NCBI RefSeq assembly: GCF_029894125.1
Contig: NZ_JARXYZ010000001.1
Span: 124,001-188,000 of the forward strand
Length of the DNA stretch: 64,000 nt
DNA from: Kitasatospora sp. MAA19
GTDB taxonomy: Bacteria; Actinomycetota; Actinomycetes; Streptomycetales; Streptomycetaceae
Direction of reading: 5' to 3'
Shown here: one piece after another, positions 26,450 through 35,428 of the stretch
How positions within the stretch are numbered: the stretch's first letter is position 1
How the letters are laid out: every line of letters starts with the position of its first letter
Notes under the pieces: model-generated
Databases searched by the model: none
Seen by the model: the letters and a program-made list of their open reading frames with translations, nothing else
What the model was told of the DNA's origin: nothing
Translations under genes and position numbers: made by a program

Positions 26450-26465
26450 TGCATGGAAGCATGCA
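26450..26465. promoter_or_regulatory. Palindrome between marR-type gene and oxidoreductase gene
   Basis: TGCATG and CATGCA are separated by GAAG in a region that is unusually AT-rich for this genome. It lies about 30 bp before the oxidoreductase start. It is a candidate operator for the divergent MarR regulator. Confidence 0.4.
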
Positions 26466-26495
26466 TATGTCGTTAAGCAGCGAATGGAGCCCCTC

Positions 26496-27338
26496 ATGAC
26501 CATCCTCATCACCGGCGCCCGCGGCAAGGTCGGCCAGGCCGTCATCGGCCGCCTGCACTCCGCCGGCCTCACCGTCCGCGCCGCCAGCGCCAGCCCCGCC
26601 GAACTGACCGTCCCGGCGGGCGTCGAGACCGTCGAGCTCGCCCTCGACCGGCCCGAGACCTTCGACGCCGCGCTCCGCGGCGTCCGACAGGTCTTCCTCT
26701 ACCCCCAGCCCGCCGGCGTCCACGAGCTGGCCAAGGCCGCCGAGGCCGCCGGCGTCGAGCACGTCGTCCTGCTGTCCTCGTCCTCCGTCCTCGGCCCGGA
26801 CGCCGAGAACGACCCGATCGCCGGCCACAGCCTCCAGGTCGAGCGCGCCCTCGCCGCCTCCGATCTCACCTGCACGTTCCTGCGCCCGGACGCCTTCGCC
26901 AGCAACTCCCTCGGCTGGGCCTACGTCATCGGCCGGTCGATGCCGATCCAGCTCGCCTACCCGGACGCGCACATCGCGCCCATCCACCCCGAGGACATCG
27001 CCGACATCGCCGTTGAGGCCCTGACCGGCACCTCCCTCACCGGCCACTCGGTCACCCTGACCGGCCCCGAGTCGCTCACCTTCCGCGAGCAGCTCGCCGT
27101 CCTCTCCGACGTCCTCGGCCGTGAGATCCCGGTCGAGCGGATCACCCGCGCCGAGGCCCAGCAGCAGATGGGCGACTACATGCCCGCGCCGATGGTCTCC
27201 GCACTGCTCGACCTGTGGGAGGCCGCCGACCACGGTCCGGCGGCCATCGCCGACACCACCGAAACCCTCCTCGGCCGCCCCGCCCGCACGTACCGGCAGT
27301 GGGCCCACGAGAACGCCCCCGCCTTCACCCAGCACTGA
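26496..27338 (+). CDS. NmrA-like NAD(P)-binding oxidoreductase
   Basis: A 280-residue atypical short-chain dehydrogenase. It begins MTILITGARGKVGQAVI, a Rossmann motif of the NmrA/SDR-a type, and later has VEHVVLLSSSSVLG and HPEDIADIAVEALTG. The classical YxxxK pair is not visible, fitting NmrA-like sensors or quinone reductases. The ATG at 26496 was chosen because GGAG precedes it; ATG 26484 is the alternative. It is followed by an MFS exporter gene. Confidence 0.87.
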   Translation: MTILITGARGKVGQAVIGRLHSAGLTVRAASASPAELTVPAGVETVELALDRPETFDAALRGVRQVFLYPQPAGVHELAKAAEAAGVEHVVLLSSSSVLGPDAENDPIAGHSLQVERALAASDLTCTFLRPDAFASNSLGWAYVIGRSMPIQLAYPDAHIAPIHPEDIADIAVEALTGTSLTGHSVTLTGPESLTFREQLAVLSDVLGREIPVERITRAEAQQQMGDYMPAPMVSALLDLWEAADHGPAAIADTTETLLGRPARTYRQWAHENAPAFTQH

Positions 27339-27387
27339 TCCGGACGGGCCCGCACCACAAGGCCCGTCCCTCCACCCGAGGGATTCC

Positions 27388-28791
27388 ATGTCCACGGCCT
27401 TGACCCAGGCCCCCGCCACCCCGCAGACCACGACCGACCGCCGCCGCTGGGCCGTCCTCGCCGTCGTCCTCCTCGCCGCCGTCCTCGACCTCCTCGACGC
27501 GACGATCACCAACGTCGCCGCCCCGACCATCGCCACCGATCTGAACGGCGGCGACGCCCTCGTCCAGTGGCTCGGCGCCGGTTACGCCCTGGCCATGGGC
27601 GTCCTGCTGGTGGTCGGCGGCAGGCTCGGTGACAAGTTCGGACGCCGCCGCCTGTTCCTGATCGGCCTCACCGGCTTCACGCTCGCGTCCGTCGCCTGCG
27701 GCCTGGCCTTCGACCCCGCCTCCGTCATCGGCTTCCGCCTGCTCCAGGGAGCCTTCGGTGCCCTCGTGATCCCCCAGGGCTTCGGCATCCTCGGCGCGGT
27801 CTTCCCCCCGCACGAACTCGGCAAGGCGTTCGGAGTCTTCGCCCCCTGCCTCGGTCTGTCGGCGATCAGCGGTCCGGTCCTCGCCGGGTTCCTCATCGAC
27901 GGCTTCGGCTGGCGCTCCATGTTCCTGATCAACATCGCGCTCGGCGGCCTCGCGATCGTACTGGCCACGCGGCTGCTGCCCCGTGACAGCGGCGACCGGA
28001 CGGTCACCGTCGACGGTCCGGGCTCCGGACTGCTCGCCACCACGATGCTCGGCCTGCTCTACGGCCTGATCGACGGCTCCAGCCACGGCTGGACGCCCGT
28101 CCCGATCCTCTCCCTCACCGCCGGAGCCCTGCTCTTCGCCCTGTTCTGCCTGCGCCAGCGAAGCGCCGCCAGCCCGCTCATCGAACCCTCGCTGCTGAAG
28201 AACCGCGGCTTCACCTCCGGCCTGATCCTTGGCCTCGTCTTCTACGCGGCGGTCGCCGGCCTGCTCCTCGTCCTGTCCCTCTTCCTCCAGGACGGGCTGC
28301 ACCGCACCCCGACCCAGGCCTCGCTCGGCCTCGCCCCGATCGCCGCCGGCATCATCCTCGCCTCGATCGCCGCGCACCGCCTGACGGCCCGCCTCGGCCG
28401 CACGCTCATCCTCGTCGGGTTGCTGCTCACGCTGGCCGGGACGCTGTCGCTGCTTGTCCTGATCCAGGCCACCACCCCGACAGCAGGGATGCTCATCGCC
28501 CCGGTCCTCGTCACCGGCCTCGGCCTCGGCACCTGCTTCGGCACCGTCTACGAGGTCACCCTCGGCGGCGTCGGCCCGAAGGAGTCGGGCAGCGCCAGCG
28601 GTTCCCTCTCCGCCGTCGCGCAACTCGCCAACAGCATCGGCGCCGCAGCCATCACCACCGTCTACTTCCACACCCCCGGCGGCTCCACGAACGCAGCCGT
28701 CCACAGCCTCGCCGTGGTCGCCGTCGCCACTCTTGCCTGCTGCGTCCTCGTCTGGCTGCTGCCCCGCAACGCCCGACCCCGGCACCACTGA
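27388..28791 (+). CDS. MFS drug exporter, DHA2 type
   Basis: A 467-residue transporter with about 14 membrane segments. Motif D1-like LDLLDATITNVAAPTIA lies in the first helix, and the loop motif GGRLGDKFGRRRLFLIG lies between helices 2 and 3. Proton-driven efflux of small toxic molecules is the family role. It lies 49 bp after the oxidoreductase gene and 18 bp before a MarR-like gene, so the three probably form an operon controlled by the MarR proteins. Confidence 0.92.
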   Translation: MSTALTQAPATPQTTTDRRRWAVLAVVLLAAVLDLLDATITNVAAPTIATDLNGGDALVQWLGAGYALAMGVLLVVGGRLGDKFGRRRLFLIGLTGFTLASVACGLAFDPASVIGFRLLQGAFGALVIPQGFGILGAVFPPHELGKAFGVFAPCLGLSAISGPVLAGFLIDGFGWRSMFLINIALGGLAIVLATRLLPRDSGDRTVTVDGPGSGLLATTMLGLLYGLIDGSSHGWTPVPILSLTAGALLFALFCLRQRSAASPLIEPSLLKNRGFTSGLILGLVFYAAVAGLLLVLSLFLQDGLHRTPTQASLGLAPIAAGIILASIAAHRLTARLGRTLILVGLLLTLAGTLSLLVLIQATTPTAGMLIAPVLVTGLGLGTCFGTVYEVTLGGVGPKESGSASGSLSAVAQLANSIGAAAITTVYFHTPGGSTNAAVHSLAVVAVATLACCVLVWLLPRNARPRHH

Positions 28792-28809
28792 CCCACCCGG
28801 GAGCACCGC

Positions 28810-29223
28810 ATGAAGCCCATCGGTTACTGGCTCAACCGCACCGACAAGGCCCTCACCACCGCCATGAACTCCGTGCTGGCCGAGTTCGGCCTCACCCGAC
28901 TCGCTTGGCAGGTCCTCAACGTCGTCGGGGACGACCCGCAGGCCACCGACACCGACGTGCTGACCGTCCTGGCCGCCAACGCCGATGCCACCGCCCTGAC
29001 CGACGCCATCGGGACGGCCGTCGCCGACGGCTGGGCCGCCCGCCCGGAGCCGGGCCGCCTCACCCTGACCGACGACGGCCGCGCCCGCCTCGCCGAGGTC
29101 GCCGAACGCGTCGACGCCTTCCGCGAGCTGTCGACGGCCGGCATCACGCGCGAGGAGTACCGGATCGCCGTCACCGTCCTGGAACGGATGACCCACAACC
29201 TGGAGGACGGAGCGGAACGATGA
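28810..29223 (+). CDS. MarR-like winged-helix regulator
   Basis: A 137-residue protein beginning KPIGYWLNRTDKALTTAMNSVL, the usual start of small MarR proteins. The DNA-binding region is diverged (WQVLNVVGDDPQATDTDVL) and a weak wing follows (RLTLTDDGRARLAE). GGGAGC precedes the ATG. It follows the MFS gene closely and may regulate the same operon. Confidence 0.75.
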   Translation: MKPIGYWLNRTDKALTTAMNSVLAEFGLTRLAWQVLNVVGDDPQATDTDVLTVLAANADATALTDAIGTAVADGWAARPEPGRLTLTDDGRARLAEVAERVDAFRELSTAGITREEYRIAVTVLERMTHNLEDGAER

Positions 29224-29285
29224 CTCCACCCACGCCGCGGCTTCGTCATGGGTAGCCGCATTGCCAGGGCGCCCGATCCGGCCCC

Positions 29286-29321
29286 GGTTGCGGTCCTGGT
29301 TGTGGTTCCGGTTGCGATCCA
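29286..29321. repeat. Three tandem 12-bp units
   Basis: GGTTGCGGTCCT, GGTTGTGGTTCC and GGTTGCGATCCA follow directly on each other in the 170-bp gap before the helicase-associated gene. Function unknown. Confidence 0.5.
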
Positions 29322-29393
29322 CGGTCTCCGTGTGGTGCGCCATTCTTGAGGTGCCCGGCCGAGGCCGGGACAGGACGGTTCCTACCCGGCGAG

Positions 29394-31844
29394 GTGTTCC
29401 CCATCAGCAAGAAGAACGGATCGACTCTGGCCACGTGGCTGCGCAGCCTCGGCGCACCCGAGTTGGAACGGGTCCTGGCGGCTCGCCCGGACGCTGCGGC
29501 GGCTCCGGAGCCGCGATCGGTCGGTGAACTGGCGGACCGCCTTCAGCGTCCGGCGTCGGTGGCGCTGGCGCTGCCCCGGCTCGCGCTGCCGTGCCTTCAG
29601 GTGGCGGAGGCCGTCGCCGCGTTGACGGCCGCATCGCGGGACGATCTGGCAGCTCTCCTGGACGCGACGCACGGTGAACGCGCCCACGGATTGGCCGCCG
29701 TCCTGGCGGCGCTGGCCGATCGCGCTCTGGTGTGGCCGGCCGGCAACGGCCTGCTGCACATGGCGGCGCCGCTGCGGAACGCGTGGGGCTCGCCGCTGGG
29801 GCTCGATGTTCCGCTCGTGCGTCTGCTCGCGGGCTCGAACTCCGACGATCTGGGCCGCATGTTGGCGAAACTCGACGTCAAACCCGCCACCAACCGGAAA
29901 GAGCAGCGGCTGGCGGCGCTGATCGACCATCACAGCGATCCGGTTCGGGTCGCCGCCCTGGTGGCCAAGGCCCCTGCGGCCACCCGGAAGCTCCTTGAGC
30001 GGCGGGCGGCCGAGGCTCCGGAGCGACCGGCCTTCATCATGTTCGGAAGTTCGCCGGCCGACTCCACACCCGGCGAACAATGGGCGGTGGAACGGGGACT
30101 GCTGATCCGGGACCGGCACCGGTACGGGCCGGCCCGCATGCCCGCGGAGGTGGCGCTCGCACTGCGCGGCCCCGACTGGCACGCCCCGTTCACGCCCGTC
30201 CCGCCCGGTGTGCGGTCGGTGCCCGCCACCGTCCCCTCGATCGAACGGGAGGCCACGGCCGCCTCGATGGCGTTCGCCGCCCACGCCGCATCCGTCCTCG
30301 GGGTGTGCGCCGCCGCTCCACCGGCCCGGCTCAAGGCCGGCGGAATCGGTGCCCGCGAGCTGTCCCGGATCGGCAAGGCGGCGCAGTGCGACGAGATCCT
30401 GGTACGCCTCGTACTGGAGGCGGCGAGCGCGGCCGGGCTGCTGGCCCGGGACGGCGACCGGGTCGCGGCGACCGCCGCCTACGACACCTGGGCCGAGGAA
30501 GAACCGGCCGACCGGCTCGCCGTGCTCCTCCAGGCCTGGTGGACACTGCCGCTGACCCCAGGCGGGAGCCGCGACGAGGACGGGAAGGCGCTGCCCGTCC
30601 TCGCCGGGGCACCGCCCTGCGGAGGCTGTGTCCAGGCCCGGCACGGACTGCTCACCGCCGCGTCACAGCTCCCGGCCGGCGAAGGCGCGGCGGCCCCGGC
30701 CGACCTGGGGGCGCTGCTCGTGTGGCTCCGCCCGCTCGCCGACGAACTCCCCCAGGACACCGGACCGTTCGCCACCCTGATCCGGGAGGCGGAACTGCTC
30801 GGCGCACTCGCCCTCGGAGCCGTGTCCCCGATCGGGGCCGCCCTGCTCGCCGACGACGCCGACGCGCTGACCGACGCCTGCCGACGGCTACTGCCCACCG
30901 CCAGCGGGACCGCCCGGTTCGGCAGCGATCTGACGGCCGTGGTCTCCGGTACACCGTCGGCGCACCTCCTCACCCTGCTGGAGTCCGCCGCGGACCGGGA
31001 GAGCGCCGGTGCGGCGTCCGTCTGGCGGTTCAGCCCGGCCAGCGTCCGCCGCGCCCTCGACGCGGGCCTGACCCCCGACGCCTTGACGGCCGATCTGGCC
31101 GACGTCGCCGTCGAACCGCTCCCCCAGCCGCTCTCGTACCTGATCCACGACACCGCGCGCAGCCACGGCCGGGTGCGCGTCGTCTCCGCCGCCTGTGTGA
31201 TCCACGGTGAGGAGCCCGCCCTCCTCGCCGAGTTGGCCGCCCACCGCAAGCTCACCCAGCTCGGGCTGCGGCAGCTGGCACCGACGGTGCTGATCAGCCG
31301 GACCCCGCCGGACCAGACGCTCTCGGCACTGCGGTCCGTCGGCTACGCCCCCGTCGCCGAGAAGCCGGACGGGTCTGTCCGGATCGAACGGGCCCAGCGT
31401 CACCGCGCGGCGAGCCCGGTCCCGCCCCCGCGCCCGCCCGGCGGCCCGTCCCGGCCACGGCGGACGGAGGCCCGTGCGGCCGACGCCCGGACGACCGTCG
31501 ACCTGAGCTGCCTCGCCGCCCGACTGCTGGCTGCCCCGCAGGACGTCCCGGAGCCCGATCCCTGGGACGGACGCCCCTACGACAGCGACACCGAGGAGAT
31601 CATCGCCGGGCACGCGCGCAACCTGTCCTTCACCGACGTCCGCCAGTTGGCCCATGCCGTCAACGACGGTCAGGCCATCACGATCGAGTACGTGGCCACC
31701 TCGGGCACCACGACCGTCCGCACGCTCAGCCGACTCGAACTGGATGCTCCCCACCTCCACGCCTGGTGCCATCTGCGGAATGCCGACCGGGTGTTCACCA
31801 TCTCCCGCATCCACGGGGTGATGCCCACGGAGCGACACGGCTGA
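29394..31844 (+). CDS. Helicase-associated (XPB/Ssl2-like domain) protein
   Basis: A protein of about 816 residues matching actinomycete proteins annotated as helicase-associated, which lack the helicase core. It starts with a repetitive helical region (TLATWLRSLGAPELERVLAARPD and further repeats). A C-terminal Helicase_C_3-like domain contains LTAALADVAVE-like and YLIHDTARSHGRVRVV stretches. The last 80 residues resemble a WYL-type fold (QAITIEYVATSGTTTVRTL). In relatives it neighbours an XPB-type helicase gene; none is seen here. The GTG start at 29394 is tentative; 29346 is an alternative. Confidence 0.75.
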   Translation: MFPISKKNGSTLATWLRSLGAPELERVLAARPDAAAAPEPRSVGELADRLQRPASVALALPRLALPCLQVAEAVAALTAASRDDLAALLDATHGERAHGLAAVLAALADRALVWPAGNGLLHMAAPLRNAWGSPLGLDVPLVRLLAGSNSDDLGRMLAKLDVKPATNRKEQRLAALIDHHSDPVRVAALVAKAPAATRKLLERRAAEAPERPAFIMFGSSPADSTPGEQWAVERGLLIRDRHRYGPARMPAEVALALRGPDWHAPFTPVPPGVRSVPATVPSIEREATAASMAFAAHAASVLGVCAAAPPARLKAGGIGARELSRIGKAAQCDEILVRLVLEAASAAGLLARDGDRVAATAAYDTWAEEEPADRLAVLLQAWWTLPLTPGGSRDEDGKALPVLAGAPPCGGCVQARHGLLTAASQLPAGEGAAAPADLGALLVWLRPLADELPQDTGPFATLIREAELLGALALGAVSPIGAALLADDADALTDACRRLLPTASGTARFGSDLTAVVSGTPSAHLLTLLESAADRESAGAASVWRFSPASVRRALDAGLTPDALTADLADVAVEPLPQPLSYLIHDTARSHGRVRVVSAACVIHGEEPALLAELAAHRKLTQLGLRQLAPTVLISRTPPDQTLSALRSVGYAPVAEKPDGSVRIERAQRHRAASPVPPPRPPGGPSRPRRTEARAADARTTVDLSCLAARLLAAPQDVPEPDPWDGRPYDSDTEEIIAGHARNLSFTDVRQLAHAVNDGQAITIEYVATSGTTTVRTLSRLELDAPHLHAWCHLRNADRVFTISRIHGVMPTERHG

Positions 31845-31846
31845 CT

Positions 31847-31871
31847 GGTCCCGGTTCCGGTCTCATGCACC
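31847..31871 (+). other. Degenerate arm-type motif
   Basis: GGTCCCGGTT followed by GGTCTCATGCA, immediately after the preceding gene, resembles the arm motif before attachment copies 2, 4 and 5. No tRNA core is found 115 bp downstream. It may mark an eroded end of the island. Confidence 0.35.
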
Positions 31872-32007
31872 CCGGCCCAACGGCGGCCTTCTGCGTTCAC
31901 CGGCTCGTCCGTCGCCCCGACGATCCCGATCGGGGCGGAAACGGGGCCGCCGGTCGGGGCCGCCGTGCCCGCGAACAATCGCCGGGCCCGGCCCGGCGGC
32001 ACCGTGG

Positions 32008-32466
32008 TCACAGCCGGTCGTAGACGGCGGCCAGTTGCCGCAGCACGTCGGTCGCGATGCCCAGGTCAACGGCATCGTGATGCGCGAGTGCGGTGTCGAG
32101 CGCCCGGGCCAGGACGGCCTGACGTTCGTGGTGGCGGCGCCGGCCGGCGTCGGTGAGGGTGACCATGACCGACCGCTTGTCGCCCGCAGGGCGTTCACGG
32201 GTGACGTAGCCGGCCGCGACAAGGCCGTTGACCAGCTGAGTGGTGGCGGCGCCGGTGGTCTCGGCGGCGGCGGCCAGTTGGCCGATCGGCAGCGGGCCCA
32301 TCTCGACCAGGACGCGCAGTGCTCGCGCGTGCGTGAGGGAGAGCGCACCGGGCGTGCGGGTGGCGCGTCCGCGCAGGCGGGAGTCGGCGGCGCTGAGGCT
32401 GTAGGCGGCACGAGTGAGCTCGTCGAGGGCGTGATCGCGAGTGGGGACGGACTGCGGCTCGGGCAT
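32008..32466 (-). CDS. MarR-family regulator
   Basis: A 152-residue MarR protein with helix-turn-helix LPIGQLAAAAETTGAATTQLV and wing RPAGDKRSVMVTLTDAGRRR. It is divergent from a hydrolase gene, with a perfect long palindrome in between that is very likely its operator. Confidence 0.92.
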   Translation of the reverse strand: MPEPQSVPTRDHALDELTRAAYSLSAADSRLRGRATRTPGALSLTHARALRVLVEMGPLPIGQLAAAAETTGAATTQLVNGLVAAGYVTRERPAGDKRSVMVTLTDAGRRRHHERQAVLARALDTALAHHDAVDLGIATDVLRQLAAVYDRL

Positions 32467-32500
32467 GAGGTGACTTCCGTGGGGCGGGTCGGCGGGTGAG

Positions 32501-32545
32501 TTGACAACAGTTTAGCCTAAGTACTTAATAGATAAGTACTTAGGC
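32501..32545 (+). promoter_or_regulatory. Promoter with perfect MarR-type operator
   Basis: A perfect inverted repeat with 13-bp arms (GCCTAAGTACTTA and its complement) and a 5-bp spacer lies at 32515-32545. A TTGACA -35 box at 32501-32506 precedes it, and AT-rich candidate -10 sequences fall inside the palindrome. Repressor binding there would block transcription of the hydrolase gene. Confidence 0.75.
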
Positions 32546-32588
32546 ACTGCGCGGCAGCTGCCGGGCACCCCATCGAGAGAGGACATCC

Positions 32589-33848
32589 GTGATGACTGTT
32601 CGTTCGACCGGCCAGAGCTGGGCCCTGGACATCGCCCTCGCCCAGGGCGGTTTCGACGCCCTGCACCCTCAGGCCAAGGGCACCCTGGAGCAGCTCGGCC
32701 ACGACCACACCGACTTCGACAAGGTCTTCGAGCTGGTGAAGAGCGGCGCGATGCTCCCCAAGGCCTGGGCCACCGTGGCCGGCCAGGCCGAGGAGCGCGC
32801 CGCCCACCACGAGCGGGGCGGCTTCGCCCAGACCGCCGCCGACCTGTACGTGCGCGCCGCGGTGATGTGGGGCCGCGCCCAGTACTCCGTCTTCGACGCC
32901 ACCGACCCGCGCAAGCTCGCCTTCCGCGAGCACGCCGACCACTGCGTGGAGCGCCTTGGCGCGCTGCGCGACAACCGGGTCCGCCGGGTGGTCCTGGACT
33001 TCGAGGGCCACCAGGTCTTCGGCCTGCTGCACCTGCCGGCCGGCGAGGTGCGCGACGCCCCTGCGGTGATCCTCGGGCCGGGGATGGACATGATCAAGGA
33101 GGACTACATCTACGCAGCCGAGCGGTACTACACCTCGCGCGGGATCGTCGCCCTCTCCATCGAGGGCCCGGGCCAGGGCGAGAGCCGGGCCAACGGGCTC
33201 ACCGTCGACCTCACCAACTACGAGCGGGCGATCAGCCGCTACATCGACCACCTGGCCTCGCTCCCGGAGGTCGACCCGGCCCGGATCGGCATGTTCGGCA
33301 TCTCGATGAGCGGCTACTGGGGTTCGCGCGCCGCGGCCACCGACCGCCGGCTCGCCGCGCTGGCCGCCTTCGAGGCAGTCACCGGCGACTTCCGGACGAT
33401 CTTCGAACGGGCCCAGCCGACCTTCAAGAACAACTACATGTTCATGGCCGGCTACACCGACGAGGACGCCTTCGACCGCGAGCTGGTCGACCGCATGCCG
33501 CTCGGCGACCTCGTCCAGGAGATCACCTGCCCGGTCCTGTACGGCATCGGCGAGTTCGACGAGCTGACCCAACTCGAGCAGGCCCTGGCCAACTACGAGC
33601 GGATCCGCGCGCCCAAGGAGATCCGCGTCTACGAGAACGAGTTCCACCCTCTGGGCGGGGCCGCCGCCGAGGTGTTCCGCTTCGGTGCCGAGTGGATCGA
33701 GCGCGCCCTGAACGGCGCGTTCCACGAGGCCGGCCGCGACGTGCGCCACTACGTGCACCGCGACGGCCGCACCACCGACGGCACCGCCAACCCCACCTGG
33801 TGGCTCGGCACCGTCCCCGCCCGGATCGCCGGCGCCCGCCAGGCGTGA
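32589..33848 (+). CDS. Alpha/beta hydrolase, FrsA-like
   Basis: A 419-residue protein with an N-terminal helical cap (about 1-130) and an alpha/beta hydrolase core. The oxyanion region is VILGPGMDMIKED, the nucleophile elbow GISMSGYWG. The acid is probably in GEFDELT and the histidine in ENEFHPLGG. The layout resembles FrsA/2,6-dihydropseudooxynicotine hydrolase relatives; the substrate is unknown. GTG 32589 and ATG 32592 are adjacent possible starts after GAGAGAGG. The MarR repressor gene is divergent. Confidence 0.87.
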   Translation: MMTVRSTGQSWALDIALAQGGFDALHPQAKGTLEQLGHDHTDFDKVFELVKSGAMLPKAWATVAGQAEERAAHHERGGFAQTAADLYVRAAVMWGRAQYSVFDATDPRKLAFREHADHCVERLGALRDNRVRRVVLDFEGHQVFGLLHLPAGEVRDAPAVILGPGMDMIKEDYIYAAERYYTSRGIVALSIEGPGQGESRANGLTVDLTNYERAISRYIDHLASLPEVDPARIGMFGISMSGYWGSRAAATDRRLAALAAFEAVTGDFRTIFERAQPTFKNNYMFMAGYTDEDAFDRELVDRMPLGDLVQEITCPVLYGIGEFDELTQLEQALANYERIRAPKEIRVYENEFHPLGGAAAEVFRFGAEWIERALNGAFHEAGRDVRHYVHRDGRTTDGTANPTWWLGTVPARIAGARQA

Positions 33849-33949
33849 CGCCGACGCGGACCGGCCGTGGCCGCTCGTCCGGGCGGGCGGCCACGCCGGG
33901 GTCGGCCCATGATGGAAGTCCGGGAGCACGCGACGTTCGAGAGCGGCAC

Positions 33950-35218
33950 ATGGCTGTATGGCATGTCCGGGACTTCACACCGGACGACCTCGAAGCGGTG
34001 GTCCGGCTCGACGCGGAGAGCGCCACCACGGACCGCACCGCCGTCTTCCGCCTCTCCGACGTGGTCGCCGCGTTGCAGGCCCGTGATCCGAGCGTCGTCG
34101 TGGTGGCCGACGGACGGGTCGTGGGCGCGGCGGTGGGCCGGGTGGACGGGGACCGGGCGTGGGTGCTGCGCATCGCCCTGCACCCCGGCTGGCGGAACCT
34201 GGGCATCGGCACCGCCCTGCTGTCCGCACTGGAGCACCGTCTGCGGGACGCCGGTGCCAGGATCGTCGCAGCGGTGCTGCCCGAGGAGGAGACCGGCGCC
34301 ACCGCACTGGTCAACTCCGGGTTCCACCCCCACCGCGGGCTCACGTACTTCGAGAAGTCGGAGGTCGTCAGCACCCAGGGCCCGACGGTCCTGGCGGCGC
34401 TGGGCGCGGTCATGCCCGAAGCCCACCTCTGGGAGCGGCTCACCGGCATGGCCGACGAGAAGCGGCTCATCGAACGGCGGCTGGTGCTGCCCCTGGCGAA
34501 CCCCGAGCTGGCGGACGCCCACGGAGTGGAACCGCCCCGCGCGGTCGTACTGTTCGGTCCGCCGGGCACGGGCAAGAGCACGTTCGCCAAGGCCGTGGCC
34601 GGTCGGCTCAGCTGGCCGTTCATCGAGCTCTTCCCCTCCCGGCTCGCGTCCGAGGACGGGTTGGCCACCGAACTCGGCCGCCGCTTCGAGGAGGTGGCGC
34701 AGCTCGACCACGTGCTGCTGTTCATCGACGAGGTCGAGGAGGTCGCCGGTACGCGCAGCCTCGCCGCCCCCGCGTCGGTCGGCGTGGTCAACGAACTCCT
34801 CAAGTCGATCGTGCGGTTCCGTGACCGCGACGGCCGGCTCCTCGTCTGCGCCACCAACTCGGTGGCCGCCCTGGACCCGGCGTTCCTGCGCCACGGCCGG
34901 TTCGACTACGTCCTGCCGGTCGGGCCACCCGACGCCGCGGCCCGCGACGCGCTGTGGGCCGGCTACACGGCGAAGACGGGTACCGCCGCCGACACGGCGG
35001 TCCTCGCCGAAGCCAGCGAGGGCTTCACTCCCGCCGACATCAGGCAGGTCGCCATGGCGGTCGCCCAGAGCACCTTCGAACACACCCTCGACACGGGGGA
35101 ACGGACCCAACCCGGCACCCAGGACTATCTGGACGCCATCCACCGCACCCGTCCGACCGTTTCCGAGGAGATGGCCCGGGAGTTCGCCGACCAGGCGATC
35201 CGCTACGGGCGGGTCTGA
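33950..35218 (+). CDS. GNAT acetyltransferase fused to AAA+ ATPase
   Basis: A 422-residue two-domain protein. Residues about 3-140 are a GNAT fold with the acetyl-CoA motif HPGWRNLGIGTAL (79-91) and the strand TALVNSGFHPHRGLTYFEK. Residues about 180-400 are an AAA+ domain with Walker A GPPGTGKS (203-210), Walker B LLFIDEVEE (256-264), a sensor-1 Asn in CATNSVAALDPAF and an Arg-containing HGRFDYVLPVG. The frame is continuous, so this is a true fusion. A role as acetylation-coupled chaperone or remodeller is inference. No partner is obvious next door. Confidence 0.85.
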   Translation: MAVWHVRDFTPDDLEAVVRLDAESATTDRTAVFRLSDVVAALQARDPSVVVVADGRVVGAAVGRVDGDRAWVLRIALHPGWRNLGIGTALLSALEHRLRDAGARIVAAVLPEEETGATALVNSGFHPHRGLTYFEKSEVVSTQGPTVLAALGAVMPEAHLWERLTGMADEKRLIERRLVLPLANPELADAHGVEPPRAVVLFGPPGTGKSTFAKAVAGRLSWPFIELFPSRLASEDGLATELGRRFEEVAQLDHVLLFIDEVEEVAGTRSLAAPASVGVVNELLKSIVRFRDRDGRLLVCATNSVAALDPAFLRHGRFDYVLPVGPPDAAARDALWAGYTAKTGTAADTAVLAEASEGFTPADIRQVAMAVAQSTFEHTLDTGERTQPGTQDYLDAIHRTRPTVSEEMAREFADQAIRYGRV

Positions 35219-35330
35219 GCGGCCGCCGCCCGTTCCGCCGTGTCCGTCCGAAGGCGCCGGGCGGGGAACCCCACCGCCGTGACCATGCCGGGTCCGGGCC
35301 GGACCGAGAGTAGCCTGGACATCACCGAAG

Positions 35331-35356
35331 GCATTCCGCATGCCGGCACCGGGTAC
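35331..35356 (+). promoter_or_regulatory. Possible SigB-type stress promoter
   Basis: GCAT, a 16-bp spacer and GGGTAC fit the short streptomycete SigB consensus (GNNT, 14-16 bp, GGGTAC). It lies 73 bp before the DUF5994 start. The consensus is short, so chance is possible. Confidence 0.3.
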
Positions 35357-35428
35357 TGGCGTCGTCTCCGGCGAACGGCAATGCCGGACCCGGCCTCACG
35401 GGCCGGGCCCGGGGACAGGTTCTTGATC

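Noticed and set aside
29224..29393. Possible short gene between the MarR-like and helicase-associated genes
   Set aside because: Only frames without starts or codon bias are present; the 12-bp repeats are the only structure seen.
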